Shown: piece by piece, positions 36,306 to 45,062 of the stretch | Layout: every line of letters begins with the position of its first letter | Position numbering within the stretch: position 1 is the first letter of the stretch | Assembly: GCF_038618305.1 (NCBI RefSeq) | Contig: NZ_CP152017.1 | Coordinates: 310,001 to 374,000, forward strand | Direction: 5' to 3' | DNA from: Sporosarcina sp. FSL K6-2383 | GTDB lineage: Bacteria; Bacillota; Bacilli; Bacillales_A; Planococcaceae | Length of the DNA stretch: 64,000 nucleotides | Translations under genes and position numbers: made by a program | Notes under the pieces: model-generated | Databases searched by the model: none | What the model saw: the letters and a program-made list of their open reading frames with translations, nothing else | Told to the model about the DNA's origin: nothing

Positions 36306-36392
36306 AATGAAAGATAATAAATACAAAGCAATGGCACCCAGCGGATTCAATAGCAATATGAGAGATAATATTTTCTAGTACGTTGTATAGGG

Positions 36393-36408
36393 TGTAAAGG
36401 CTTTTACA
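36393..36408. promoter_or_regulatory. Palindrome 22 nt before first ECF sigma gene
   Basis: TGTAAAGGCTTTTACA: TGTAAA/TTTACA arms around a GGCT centre. A related perfect palindrome, GAAAAGGCCTTTTC, lies at almost the same distance before the paralogous sigma gene at 48371. Candidate operator or translation-control hairpin. Confidence 0.5.
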
Positions 36409-36430
36409 ACGAAGTAAGGGGAATCATCAC

Positions 36431-36997
36431 ATGAAATCTAATGAGGAGAATTTTATTAAGCGATTACAGCGACAAAAAGAGGATGCTTTAGAATTTGTCG
36501 TGGATACTTATCTACCTATTATTAAGGGGATCACATATAAAGTTCTCATTCCCCTTAAGGATCAAGGTATTGTCGACGAATGCATCAATGATATTTTTCT
36601 GTCCATCTGGAACAACTCGAAAAAGTTCAAAGGAGATTCGACTGATTTTAGAAAGTGGATTTGTACCATTGCCAAGTTTAAAGCAATTGATTATCACAGA
36701 AAAGCAAGTAAAGAAGTTGAATTCCCTTCAGATTACATGGATAGGAATACAGATGTATCTGCCGAGGATGAACTGATTTTATTGGAAGACCGTACTGAAT
36801 TAATAAAGTTAATCAACCAATTAGAACCTATTGAGCGGGACATATTTATCATGAAATTCTTTCTTGGTTATAAAACAGAGCAAATTTCTAAAAAACTTGG
36901 GTTGACCAATACTTCAGTCGATAACCGCGTATATCGCGGAAAAAAGAAACTCTATCAAAAGGTAACTACTTTAGAGTTGGGAGAGAGTAGAGCATGA
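36431..36997 (+). CDS. ECF-type RNA polymerase sigma factor
   Basis: 188 residues. Region 2 at ~10-80 (ECINDIFLSIWNNSKKFKGDSTDFRKWICTIAKFKAIDY) and region 4 at ~125-180 (IERDIFIMKFFLGYKTEQISKKLGLTNTSVDNRVYRGKK). AAGGGG precedes ATG 36431. The next gene, a DUF4179 anti-sigma protein, overlaps it by ATGA. Regulon unknown; the pair is paralogous to 48371-49956. Confidence 0.92.
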   Translation: MKSNEENFIKRLQRQKEDALEFVVDTYLPIIKGITYKVLIPLKDQGIVDECINDIFLSIWNNSKKFKGDSTDFRKWICTIAKFKAIDYHRKASKEVEFPSDYMDRNTDVSAEDELILLEDRTELIKLINQLEPIERDIFIMKFFLGYKTEQISKKLGLTNTSVDNRVYRGKKKLYQKVTTLELGESRA

Positions 36998-38097
36998 AGG
37001 ACATTTATGAATTGCTAAATGACGTGAACCTGGATGACAACGAATTTGAGGAAATGGCAGTCACTGAATTTGAAAAAGCTAAAGTGAAAAGTAGACTCAA
37101 ACAGTCCATTACCAAGAAGAAAAAGAGAATGGGTTGGAAAATGAATGTGGCGGCAGCTGCAGTAGTTGTGGGCTTATCCACTGCGACAGTAGGATTAACC
37201 TTCCCTGCTTATGCGGGCAACATCCCGATCATCGGGGATATTTTCAGATTCTTGGATAACGAAAAAACGGGACTGTACGATAATTATAAGGAATACTCAA
37301 CTGAAATGAATCTAACACAAGAAAGCAATGGTATCGAAATAACGATTAATGATGCGGTTTTTGATGGAGAGACGGTTGCCCTCACTTATTCCATTGAGAG
37401 TGACCGTGATTTGGGAGGAGATCTCACATCCTTTAACACGCCGTCGATTAAAGGCGCGACTGGAGCAGCAGGAAGCTCTTACATTTCAAAAATAGATGAC
37501 CATCATTATGTCGGCTTAGACAAAATCACTCCTTTCGGCTTAACATCAGACTCTGCCGACATCAAATGGAAAATAGGCAGTATTTTGCAAACCTCTACAG
37601 GTGAAAAAATCAAAGGCAATTGGAAATTTGCATTCTCACTTCCAGCAACAGATAGCCAAATCCAATTAACGAACCAGAGCGTTGAACAAAATGGTGTAAC
37701 TGTCAATATCAAAAAAGTAGCATTCACGCCAATGTCTTTCATTGTTCATTACAACCAACAAGCAACCCAGCAAGTACGAGAAAAATGGCATGAGGCTTAC
37801 ATTGAACTAGAAATAAAAGATGATATCGGTAACGTATACTCTGGAGAAGGAAATGGTGGTTCAGGTACAGATGCTTATACGGTAAATTGGAGTAAAACAT
37901 TCGAAAAACTAGATCCGAATGCAACAAAGCTCATTGTCACTCCACATGTCACTTTCAGAATTCATGATGCTTCGAATTCGGGAGGCGTCGAAATTACGTC
38001 GGATGGAAAGGAGAAAGAAATTCCGATTCCAGTCAAAACGGGCGTTGGGCAAGAAAAGTTTGTCATGGATGATATTGTGATTGAATTGGAGAAATAA
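36994..38097 (+). CDS. DUF4179 anti-sigma factor
   Basis: 367 residues. An N-terminal cytoplasmic stretch (1-50) with a basic SRLKQSITKKKKR, one membrane helix (~50-72, NVAAAAVVVGLSTATVGL) and a large extracellular domain with a DUF4179 half (DAVFDGETVALTYSIES) and a second beta-rich domain (VEQNGVTVNIKKVAFTP). It should hold the coupled sigma factor at the membrane until an envelope signal arrives. Translationally coupled by a 4-base overlap. Confidence 0.88.
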   Translation: MKDIYELLNDVNLDDNEFEEMAVTEFEKAKVKSRLKQSITKKKKRMGWKMNVAAAAVVVGLSTATVGLTFPAYAGNIPIIGDIFRFLDNEKTGLYDNYKEYSTEMNLTQESNGIEITINDAVFDGETVALTYSIESDRDLGGDLTSFNTPSIKGATGAAGSSYISKIDDHHYVGLDKITPFGLTSDSADIKWKIGSILQTSTGEKIKGNWKFAFSLPATDSQIQLTNQSVEQNGVTVNIKKVAFTPMSFIVHYNQQATQQVREKWHEAYIELEIKDDIGNVYSGEGNGGSGTDAYTVNWSKTFEKLDPNATKLIVTPHVTFRIHDASNSGGVEITSDGKEKEIPIPVKTGVGQEKFVMDDIVIELEK

Positions 38098-38102
38098 GCA
38101 AG

Positions 38103-38134
38103 AGGGACTGCCATGAATGTGGTAGTCCCTTTTT
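38103..38134 (+). terminator. Terminator of first sigma/anti-sigma operon
   Basis: AGGGACTGCCA pairs with TGGTAGTCCCT (one wobble) over six bases and is followed by T5. Confidence 0.85.
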
Positions 38135-38152
38135 ATCTACTCCCGCTCTACC

Positions 38153-38215
38153 GCCAAAACTCCCTCCCATACTATACACTTCGTCGAAGTGTATAGTATG
38201 GGAGGGAGTTTTGGC
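38153..38215. repeat. 63-bp perfect palindrome (31-bp arms)
   Basis: The left arm (38153-38183, starting GCCAAAACTCCCTCCC) and right arm (38185-38215, ending GGGAGGGAGTTTTGGC) are exact reverse complements about a single central T at 38184. It abuts the tandem array at 38221. Far longer than a terminator stem; a cruciform, a recombination scar or an element end are possible. Confidence 0.85.
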
Positions 38216-38220
38216 CTTGG

Positions 38221-38304
38221 TTATTAGCGGTCGCTGATCTTTTATTGGCGGTCTGAACCGGTTTATTGGCGCTTATCAACGACTTATTGGCGAATCAAGA
38301 CCAT
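38221..38304 (+). repeat. 21-bp tandem array A, core TTATTGGCG
   Basis: Four exact 21-bp units starting at 38221, 38242, 38263 and 38284. Each begins TTATTRGCG and is followed by a different 12-base segment. The four units match, in order, the last four units of array B at 39522-39605. Lies just past the NERD gene's stop. Confidence 0.85.
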
Positions 38305-38311
38305 AGACCCA

Positions 38312-39289
38312 TCACTTCATCGAGTGATTCGCAATATCTTGCATATCCATCCAGTATTCTCGTCCTTTATTGGTCCCTTGGAATGAAATATTCATTCCAT
38401 TCAACAAACGCTTGGCAACATTAATATCATTTATATGGAGAAACTCCCTACACGCACGATTCGTTAGCTTTCCACCAAACAACATGAACCAATCCGCAAT
38501 CGCTTGACGATGTGCATGACGATCAAAATGGCCACATATTTCGCACACCCACCCTCGCGAAATGCGAGTCATCCCAAACAAACCGCAAGCGTCGCACATC
38601 ACGCCTGTTACAATATCTCTCGGATCTATGTGATAAGTGGAGCACATGGGAAATGGAGTATACTCACGATCCGCAACTTCAAGTTCAGCGACCACCTCCT
38701 TTAAGGTCGTGGAATCCACATTCTCTGAAGAACCTATAAGACTTCTTAGATAGCCCGGAACTTCTAACGGGAAGAGAATCCGTAAATGCTCCCGCGTATT
38801 CTCGAATTGTTGTTGCGGTTTCGAAAAGACGACTGCACCATGGATTGGCATTGCAATTTGACGCGTATGAAACCAATCGCCCAAGAGCATTCTGTTACGC
38901 TCCAGTTGGACGGATGGGCATTCAAACATATCCTTTTTTCCATTGTCTAATGTACGACTAAGCTGGCCAAGCTCCTCTGAAAAACGGATACGTCCACCAA
39001 TATTTTTCATTTCCAACACAGTAGCCCCAGCATGAGATAAGAATAATGTATCGATTTGAAACTTGCCTGTGGATTGCAGATTCAGGCCATGAAACACATA
39101 ATGTTCAAATGGAAATGTATACTTCTCAAAAACCCCTTTCAACCTCTTTTCACCATTCACACCAGCCTGTGCAGTACGCAAATGTTCTCGAATCACATCT
39201 ATTTTCCCTGAGCTTGCCAATAGTCTTTTTTCCAACACCCTTAGTCCAAGTAATTTATAAGGCACCGAACCTTCCTTTTTAATCAACAA
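38312..39289 (-). CDS. NERD domain-containing protein
   Basis: 325 residues from TTG 39289 (GGGGGGAG upstream). The nuclease-related NERD domain spans ~45-165: GEKRLKGVFE, FQIDTLFLSHAGATVLEMKN (the D...E-x-K nuclease-like core) and later VQLERNR. A C-terminal zinc-ribbon region (CDACG...CEIC) follows, then a helical tail. NERD proteins are thought to act on DNA; specific function unknown. Flanked on both sides by related tandem arrays. Confidence 0.85.
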   Translation of the reverse strand: MLIKKEGSVPYKLLGLRVLEKRLLASSGKIDVIREHLRTAQAGVNGEKRLKGVFEKYTFPFEHYVFHGLNLQSTGKFQIDTLFLSHAGATVLEMKNIGGRIRFSEELGQLSRTLDNGKKDMFECPSVQLERNRMLLGDWFHTRQIAMPIHGAVVFSKPQQQFENTREHLRILFPLEVPGYLRSLIGSSENVDSTTLKEVVAELEVADREYTPFPMCSTYHIDPRDIVTGVMCDACGLFGMTRISRGWVCEICGHFDRHAHRQAIADWFMLFGGKLTNRACREFLHINDINVAKRLLNGMNISFQGTNKGREYWMDMQDIANHSMK

Positions 39290-39500
39290 GAACTCCCCCC
39301 TTTACTAGAGAGTATCACAGGCTTAAGAGGGATACTATACGATGGCCGAAAGCCGTAATTTGGCTTTGTTTTGAGGTTTAAATCCCTGTTTTTATTTATA
39401 TAATTAAATGAAGATCTAGATACAACAAAGGTTTAACAAGTTATCCTGCTTAAGCAAATTTCAAATTTCCTTAGTTTATTATCCAACTATCGAATTCTAT

Positions 39501-39605
39501 TTATTAGCGTTTGATCCTTAGTTATTGGCGTTCGCCGATCTTTTATTGGCGGTCCCAACCGGTTTATTGGCACTTACCAACGACTTATTGGCGAATCAAG
39601 ACCAT
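39501..39605 (+). repeat. 21-bp tandem array B, core TTATTGGCG
   Basis: Five 21-bp units (39501, 39522, 39543, 39564, 39585). The last unit is identical to the last unit of array A (38284-38304) and the others match their counterparts with a few substitutions. Upstream of the NERD gene; with array A it brackets that gene in direct orientation. Confidence 0.85.
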
Positions 39606-39651
39606 AGACTCAAATAGATACAAACCCGCCATAACTCTCCATCAACCTCCA

Positions 39652-39680
39652 TTGCTTGCCCTTACTACTGGTGGTATAAT
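39652..39680 (+). promoter_or_regulatory. Predicted SigA promoter of small membrane gene
   Basis: TTGCTT (39652-39657), 17-base spacer, perfect TATAAT (39675-39680), 37 bases before ATG 39717. Confidence 0.65.
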
Positions 39681-39716
39681 CGAAGCAGGATTTACTATCA
39701 AAGGAGTGATTGTTTC

Positions 39717-39809
39717 ATGTGGTTCCTATCTATCATGTTCGCGCTATTCGCTTTCGTCATCATTGGTAACGTTGCAGGTCTTGTTAGAACGTACAGCAGC
39801 AATAAATAA
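39717..39809 (+). CDS. 30-residue single-span membrane protein
   Basis: Begins MWFLSIMFALFAFVIIGNVA: one hydrophobic helix (~2-23) followed by a short RTYSSNK tail. AAAGGAG precedes the ATG, a good SigA promoter lies upstream, and a terminator follows at 39818. The complete transcription unit makes a real small gene likely. Function unknown; such peptides often modulate membrane complexes. Confidence 0.7.
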   Translation: MWFLSIMFALFAFVIIGNVAGLVRTYSSNK

Positions 39810-39817
39810 TGCCAGTC

Positions 39818-39847
39818 AAAAAGCCCTCCATCGCCGGAGGGCTTTTA
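39818..39847. terminator. Bidirectional terminator
   Basis: AAAAGCCCTCC pairs perfectly with GGAGGGCTTTT over six bases, serving the small gene (+) and the ABC transporter operon (-). Confidence 0.9.
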
Positions 39848-40780
39848 TTATGCCGTAATATCTCGTTTCATAAATGTTGTATAGCTCACGACAAGGAGTA
39901 CAACTACATAGGCGAGCAGCACCGCAATCGAAAACGGCATCGTATTACTTTCTAGCATTTTGAAACCTGTCTCATATTGCGCCAAATCATGTGCAAAAAG
40001 AATGAACTTTGCGAACTCAAATCTTTCAAGAAACATTACAATCATCGAACCGGTGAAATATAAGAATAAAGATATCCCAATTGACAGTGCAGTTGACCGG
40101 AACACAGAGCCTATCATGAAGGCTAATGTCGACATAACAGCAACATAAACAAATGCGAGAAGTACTAAATAAATAGATTTACCGAATACAGCTGTAACTG
40201 CAATTTCTGAGCCGTATAATAAAACCGAATTTCCTTCTGCAGTTGGGTAGAAAATATACGCACTCACTACACTCGCTACATATGTAATCGCTGTAAGTGT
40301 CAAACCAAATAGCAATACGGTCACATATTTAGACGTAAGGATCTTCCATCGTTTTACCGGACGGGAAAGCAACATCTTGATTGTCCCTTGTGAAAATTCA
40401 GAAGCTACTATTCCCGCCGCAACAATAATCATAAAAAGCATCACAAGCGACATCATACCGGATGTTTCTAAAATGACTTCCTCACTACTTTTCGGTTTAC
40501 TCATTTCCATAGTAGATTCAATTTCGTATCCAATTTCCTCTTGTCTTTGAAGTAACTCCGCTTTTTTCTCTTCCGTCACATCAGGTGAAGCAAGTTCTTC
40601 CTCCACCTGCACAAGTTCCTGCTGCAATGACTCCGTCCAACTAGAATAATCATTTAATTCATTTAATAATCTCAACAGCCCTGACAGGCCAACAATCATT
40701 GCGGCGATGAGAATAACCATCACCCACGTCCCTTTTTTACTCCACAACTTCATCCATTCATTTTGTATGAGCTTCAGCAA
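39848..40780 (-). CDS. ABC-2 type transporter permease
   Basis: 310 residues from TTG 40780 (GGGAGGT seven bases upstream), or 313 from GTG 40789. TM1 ~20-40, an extracellular coiled loop (QQELVQVEEELASPDVTEEKK), then five more membrane helices; SEFSQGTIKMLLSRPVKRW is the conserved cytoplasmic ABC-2 permease motif. Overlaps the preceding ATPase gene. Last gene of the operon from 45062. Confidence 0.9.
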   Translation of the reverse strand: MLKLIQNEWMKLWSKKGTWVMVILIAAMIVGLSGLLRLLNELNDYSSWTESLQQELVQVEEELASPDVTEEKKAELLQRQEEIGYEIESTMEMSKPKSSEEVILETSGMMSLVMLFMIIVAAGIVASEFSQGTIKMLLSRPVKRWKILTSKYVTVLLFGLTLTAITYVASVVSAYIFYPTAEGNSVLLYGSEIAVTAVFGKSIYLVLLAFVYVAVMSTLAFMIGSVFRSTALSIGISLFLYFTGSMIVMFLERFEFAKFILFAHDLAQYETGFKMLESNTMPFSIAVLLAYVVVLLVVSYTTFMKRDITA

Positions 40781-41681
40781 TCTGGCCACCTCCCGTCATT
40801 TCTAAAAACTCGTCCTCTAGTGTTTTACGATATGGCTGAATTGCAAAAACCTGCTGATTCTGTACCGTAAACTGCTGAATCAATGCGGGAATTTGTTCTT
40901 TTTCTGCGTTGATAATAAAGCCATCTTGATGTGATTCAACAGAGAATCCTTTTTCCTTAAGAAGGGCCTCAGCCGCTTCCCGTGGAAGTGCTTCAATATA
41001 ATAATGTGATTCTTGCATCCCCGACATTTCCCGAATATCAATTAACTTCCCGTTCTGGATAACCGCAATCCGGTCACACATCAGTTCAATCTCCGACAAC
41101 ATATGGCTCGATACAAAGACAGAAACACCTTCTTTTTCCGCGATGCTCTTGAGATATGTTCGGAACTCACGAATCCCCGCTGGATCCAGCCCGTTTGTCG
41201 GTTCATCCAAAATCAAAAACTTTGGACGATGCAACAATGCTTGCGCAAGCCCAAGTCGTTGCCGCATGCCAAGAGAATACTTCGACACTTTCTCATGAAT
41301 TCGATTGTGCATGCCTACTTGATTGACAACCTCATCAATCCGCGCTTTCGTCACACCCTTATGCATACGCGCAAAGTGCACGAGATTTTTATACCCGGAC
41401 ATATACTTATACATTTCAGGGTTTTCGACAATCACTCCAACTTTGGAAAGTCCTCCTTCAAAGTCATTAGAGAGCGAGATGCCTTCAATGACGACATCCC
41501 CGCCAGACGGCTCCATCAGCCCAACCATCATCCGAATGGTCGTCGTTTTCCCCGCACCATTCGGACCGAGGAACCCTGTAATTTGACCTGGATATAACGC
41601 CAAATTCAAATTATCAATAATTTTCTTCTTCCCAATCGTTTTCGATAAATTCTTCAATTCTACTACTGGTTTATTCTCCAT
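40758..41681 (-). CDS. ABC transporter ATP-binding protein
   Basis: 307 residues from ATG 41681 (GGGAGGGAAG upstream). Walker A GPNGAGKTT (~37-45), signature YSLGMRQRLGLAQ, Walker B FLILDEPTNGLDP, H-loop SSHML. A C-terminal ~90-residue domain follows, as in bacitracin/lantibiotic-type exporters. Paired with the permease that follows. Overlaps the upstream ATPase gene by 11 bases. Confidence 0.95.
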   Translation of the reverse strand: MENKPVVELKNLSKTIGKKKIIDNLNLALYPGQITGFLGPNGAGKTTTIRMMVGLMEPSGGDVVIEGISLSNDFEGGLSKVGVIVENPEMYKYMSGYKNLVHFARMHKGVTKARIDEVVNQVGMHNRIHEKVSKYSLGMRQRLGLAQALLHRPKFLILDEPTNGLDPAGIREFRTYLKSIAEKEGVSVFVSSHMLSEIELMCDRIAVIQNGKLIDIREMSGMQESHYYIEALPREAAEALLKEKGFSVESHQDGFIINAEKEQIPALIQQFTVQNQQVFAIQPYRKTLEDEFLEMTGGGQIAEAHTK

Positions 41682-42381
41682 TTGAACTTCCCTCCCTAAA
41701 CAACGATACCATCCACGAGGTGGCATCTTTCCCATAGGTATCCCGAATTTCATCCACCGCCTTATGTGCAATCATCCGACTCCCTCTTAATACTACGATT
41801 TCATCGAGCAATGGTTCCACTTCTTTTAATTCATGCGTCGACATGATAACCGTTTGCCGCTCTGGATCCGTGAAACGGATCAGGCCTTTCGCAATATCAT
41901 CCCGCACCATCGGATCAAGGCCAGAGAACGGTTCATCCAGCAAATAATAATTTGCTTCTCTCCCAAGTGTCACCGCAATTTTGACTCGCCCACGGTTCCC
42001 CTTTGACAAATTCTTTATTTTCGAATCAAGAGATAGATTGAGAAACGCTGCTATTTCCTTTGCCTTCACTGGATTAAAATCAGTAAACTGCGACTCGTAA
42101 AACTCGAATAACTGACCCACCGTAAAATAAGGATAAAACAAATCTGCATCCGGCATATACGCAATATTCGTCGCAACTTTGCGCGTCATACGACTTCCAT
42201 TAAACATCGCAGTTCCCGAATTAGGTGTCAACAAGCCCGCCATTAGCTTCAACAGCGTTGTCTTACCACTACCATTCTCCCCAACAAGACCAATTATTTT
42301 ACCCTGCGGCACTGTCAGTGTAATATTCTCCAGCGCCTTCCGCCCGCCGTACTTCTTATAGACATTGTTTAACTCAATCAT
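41671..42381 (-). CDS. ABC transporter ATP-binding protein (YtrB-like)
   Basis: 236 residues from ATG 42381 (GGTGGAG upstream). Walker A GENGSGKTT, degenerate signature LSKGNRGRVKIA, Walker B YYLLDEPFSGLDP, H-loop STHEL. Similar to B. subtilis YtrB, which works with a GntR regulator in a cell-envelope-stress operon. Overlaps the GntR gene by eight bases (ATGATTGA). Confidence 0.92.
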   Translation of the reverse strand: MIELNNVYKKYGGRKALENITLTVPQGKIIGLVGENGSGKTTLLKLMAGLLTPNSGTAMFNGSRMTRKVATNIAYMPDADLFYPYFTVGQLFEFYESQFTDFNPVKAKEIAAFLNLSLDSKIKNLSKGNRGRVKIAVTLGREANYYLLDEPFSGLDPMVRDDIAKGLIRFTDPERQTVIMSTHELKEVEPLLDEIVVLRGSRMIAHKAVDEIRDTYGKDATSWMVSLFREGSSNGE

Positions 42382-42742
42382 TTTCTCCACCCCGTTCCTG
42401 TAGATGTTGCACAATTTCAGTCGTCGTAAAGCCAAGTTCCTCCACACTTTGAATGAAAGACGTCACTAACTGCTCTTTCATGCTGTCTCGGAGCCTGGAA
42501 ATCTTCACTTCATCTTCCGTCACAAAGGACCCCTGCCCTCTCTTCGTTTCCGTGATTTCCATCTGCTCCAGCTCCTTATAGACGCGCTGCATCGTATTGG
42601 CATTGACACCGGCTTCCATCGCATAATCACGAACGGATAGCAACTTCTCCCCAGGCTTCAACGTCCCTCGAATAATATCACCCGTAATTCGGTCAATGAG
42701 CTGCTGGTAAATTGGTTTGTCTGGAAGAAATTCTATGCCCAT
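42374..42742 (-). CDS. GntR-family regulator (YtrA subfamily)
   Basis: 122 residues: an N-terminal winged helix (PIYQQLIDRITGDIIRGTLKPGEKL...SVRDYAMEAGVNANTMQRVYKELEQ) and a short helical C-terminal dimerisation tail, the size of YtrA regulators. It probably represses its own operon through the inverted repeat at 45084-45107. Starts three bases after the permease stop. Confidence 0.93.
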   Translation of the reverse strand: MGIEFLPDKPIYQQLIDRITGDIIRGTLKPGEKLLSVRDYAMEAGVNANTMQRVYKELEQMEITETKRGQGSFVTEDEVKISRLRDSMKEQLVTSFIQSVEELGFTTTEIVQHLQERGGEND

Positions 42743-42745
42743 CGC

Positions 42746-43543
42746 TTACAACCTCACTTTCTTTTCGAACAGGACAGCCCCACCGATGAATAAAATCGAT
42801 GTGAAGACTCCATAAAGCACTACACTACCGACTGTCAAAATAGCAGTTTCAGGTAACAAACCAGCTAAAATAAAGTTTCTCTCGTGCAAACTTGGTAAAA
42901 CCCCTACCGCTGTGTGCACACCATAAATCGGGCCAAGTTCCTTCATTCCTTGAAACCAGTCTATAATATTAACAACTGCCCAAATCAAAACACTTAGTTG
43001 GAATAAAACAACCGTAGCAATGATAGATAGTTTACCCATCCATGACTTCAACACTTGATAAACTTGCATGAAAAACAACGTAATCACTATAAATAACAAA
43101 CTATTTAAAACGACTGCGATAATCATCGACAGCATCAAAAGTAGTTCATCTACAATCGACAAGCCACCCCAATAGCCACCCACATAATTAAAAACAGCAA
43201 TGACCATCCCGGTTAACACCAGTGACCAGAATACGGCACTAGCCGCTACTACTGCTTTTGCACCTACCAGTTGCACATAAGGTGTTGGAGAATGAAGCCA
43301 AATATCTACCCTCGGTCTTTCGCGACTATAGCTAACCGCAACCAGGACAGCACCCATATACGTGTGAAGATGCAACCACAAGCCACTTGTCATAAAGGCA
43401 TAAGAAGTCGAGTCATCTGCTATCCCAAGAAAAATATGACTATTATCTACCACTACAACACCTATATTTATGACAAACAAAGCAATGGCAAACCACTTCA
43501 CAAGTGCCCATTCTTTACGCACTAACCCTCCCCATCTTTTCAT
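42746..43543 (-). CDS. ABC transporter permease, third tandem copy
   Basis: 265 residues from ATG 43543, five bases past the preceding stop. Six hydrophobic segments. It shares MKRWGGLVRKEW at the N-terminus and LFEKKVRL at the C-terminus with the two genes upstream, so the three arose by tandem duplication. No ATPase or substrate-binding motif; substrate unknown. Confidence 0.85.
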   Translation of the reverse strand: MKRWGGLVRKEWALVKWFAIALFVINIGVVVVDNSHIFLGIADDSTSYAFMTSGLWLHLHTYMGAVLVAVSYSRERPRVDIWLHSPTPYVQLVGAKAVVAASAVFWSLVLTGMVIAVFNYVGGYWGGLSIVDELLLMLSMIIAVVLNSLLFIVITLFFMQVYQVLKSWMGKLSIIATVVLFQLSVLIWAVVNIIDWFQGMKELGPIYGVHTAVGVLPSLHERNFILAGLLPETAILTVGSVVLYGVFTSILFIGGAVLFEKKVRL

Positions 43544-43548
43544 ACGCT

Positions 43549-44274
43549 TTACAACCTCACTTTCTTCTCGAACAGCATGGACCCGACAGCGAAATAAATT
43601 GTCGTCATCACGCCATGAAGAATTAGATTTCCAATCGTTAAAATCGCTACACCTGGAACGATATAATTGATTTCCATCACTGGTAGCATCCCATTCAGCG
43701 GACCTAGCTCCTTGACTGTTTGAAACACGCTCGAAAACCAAATCATCCCCCATGCATACGCCCAAACGATGAATACAACGAGCATACTAATAACAGCGAA
43801 AAACCAACCAATGCGCGAGCGAAATACTTGGTAAATTGACCAGAAGAAAAAGACGAGTGCCATAACATAAATTGCATTCAACAAAATGACTACACCCACG
43901 CTAAAGAATAGGGCAAGACCGTCTACAATAGAAGCCGTTCCACACAACAAATACGAGCAACTTATAATAATGGTGATGAATAAAACCTTCGCTCCAACAA
44001 GCCGCCACATAGACATAGGGGAATGGAGCCATATATCGGGTCGCTTCATTTCTTTATTCAGACTATCCAAAAACCATGATACTGCCGCAAGCATATGAAG
44101 TAGAAAAATAAACACCATTGTGTTTTGAATATCGCCAACAATCGTTTCCAACACTCCTTGAAATGCGTGAAAGTATGCTAGGAAAATAAACGCACTAAAT
44201 GCTAAAACAAAAGAAACAATTCCCCACCTCATAAGCACCCACTCTTTGCGCACTAACCCTCCCCATCTTTTCAT
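43549..44274 (-). CDS. ABC transporter permease, second tandem copy
   Basis: 241 residues with six hydrophobic segments. Starts MKRWGGLVRKEWVLMRW and ends LFEKKVRL, nearly identical at both ends to the next gene; the middle has diverged. Starts five bases after the upstream stop. Confidence 0.85.
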   Translation of the reverse strand: MKRWGGLVRKEWVLMRWGIVSFVLAFSAFIFLAYFHAFQGVLETIVGDIQNTMVFIFLLHMLAAVSWFLDSLNKEMKRPDIWLHSPMSMWRLVGAKVLFITIIISCSYLLCGTASIVDGLALFFSVGVVILLNAIYVMALVFFFWSIYQVFRSRIGWFFAVISMLVVFIVWAYAWGMIWFSSVFQTVKELGPLNGMLPVMEINYIVPGVAILTIGNLILHGVMTTIYFAVGSMLFEKKVRL

Positions 44275-44279
44275 ACGCC

Positions 44280-45062
44280 TTACAACCTCACTTTCTTTTC
44301 AAACAAGACCGTTGCAACAACGAACGCAACAACGATAAAGAATGTGTCCAATACAATTTGCCCCGTATAAAAAGCTGTACCTGTCACTTCAAAATAACCA
44401 TTTCCAACATCCAAATTAGGATTTTTTAATCCTAATAAATCAACTGGTCCAACTTTAACCACCTTATCGTATAAGTCCGAACTTCTTACCCGTTCGACTA
44501 CCAACAATGAAATGAAAAACAAAACAATCGTAACAACAATTGAAAATCCTTTAATGGATGGTTCCATCAGGCGATACAGCACCCAGAAAAAGAACCCTAT
44601 GCACAGGATTGAAATCGAAGCAATAAAGGATACTACGAGAAAAATAACCCCGTAAAACAACAATGCATTAAACGTTAGAATAGATGTCGCTGAAAATGCA
44701 TAATGTAGCGCGAGAACAATCGTAGCAATCAGTAATCCACCAACACCAACCAGCAATGCAAACACCACTTTTGATCCAATCAATTTAGCAATAGATGCAT
44801 TCGAATGAAGCCACACATCCGGCCGCTTCATATCCCTTTCTAACATTATAAAAAAACTAACAACTGGCGAAGCTACACTTGCGACCGCCCACGAAAAACA
44901 AATGACCAGTGCCACCTCAAAAACCTGGGTGCCAGTTCCCAGAATCCGGGTTATAAGTATTGGAAGAAACAACATCGTAGCAACTGCAAACAACGCATTC
45001 ACAAGTAACGGCCCCTTCATCGCTACCCACTCTTTCCTCAACAAGCCATTCAACTGTTGCAT
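44280..45062 (-). CDS. ABC transporter permease, first tandem copy
   Basis: 260 residues, six membrane helices, N-terminal MQQLNGLLRKEW and C-terminal LFEKKVRL. A conserved loop RDMKRPDVWLHSNASIAKLIG after helix 2 recurs in all three copies (KRPDIWLHSPMS, RPRVDIWLHSPTP). First gene of the seven-gene operon; GGGAGG precedes the ATG. Confidence 0.86.
   Translation of the reverse strand: MQQLNGLLRKEWVAMKGPLLVNALFAVATMLFLPILITRILGTGTQVFEVALVICFSWAVASVASPVVSFFIMLERDMKRPDVWLHSNASIAKLIGSKVVFALLVGVGGLLIATIVLALHYAFSATSILTFNALLFYGVIFLVVSFIASISILCIGFFFWVLYRLMEPSIKGFSIVVTIVLFFISLLVVERVRSSDLYDKVVKVGPVDLLGLKNPNLDVGNGYFEVTGTAFYTGQIVLDTFFIVVAFVVATVLFEKKVRL

Larger units (their letters stand above)
39290..39716. 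other. Gap holding array B and a small-gene promoter
   Basis: About 430 bases: A+T-rich sequence to 39500, the tandem array at 39501-39605, and the promoter at 39652-39680. No other gene seen. Confidence 0.6.

Noticed and set aside
38221..39605. Arrays with constant anchor and variable inserts as CRISPR
   Set aside because: The 21-bp period is too short, no ~30-bp repeat/spacer structure and no cas genes are present.
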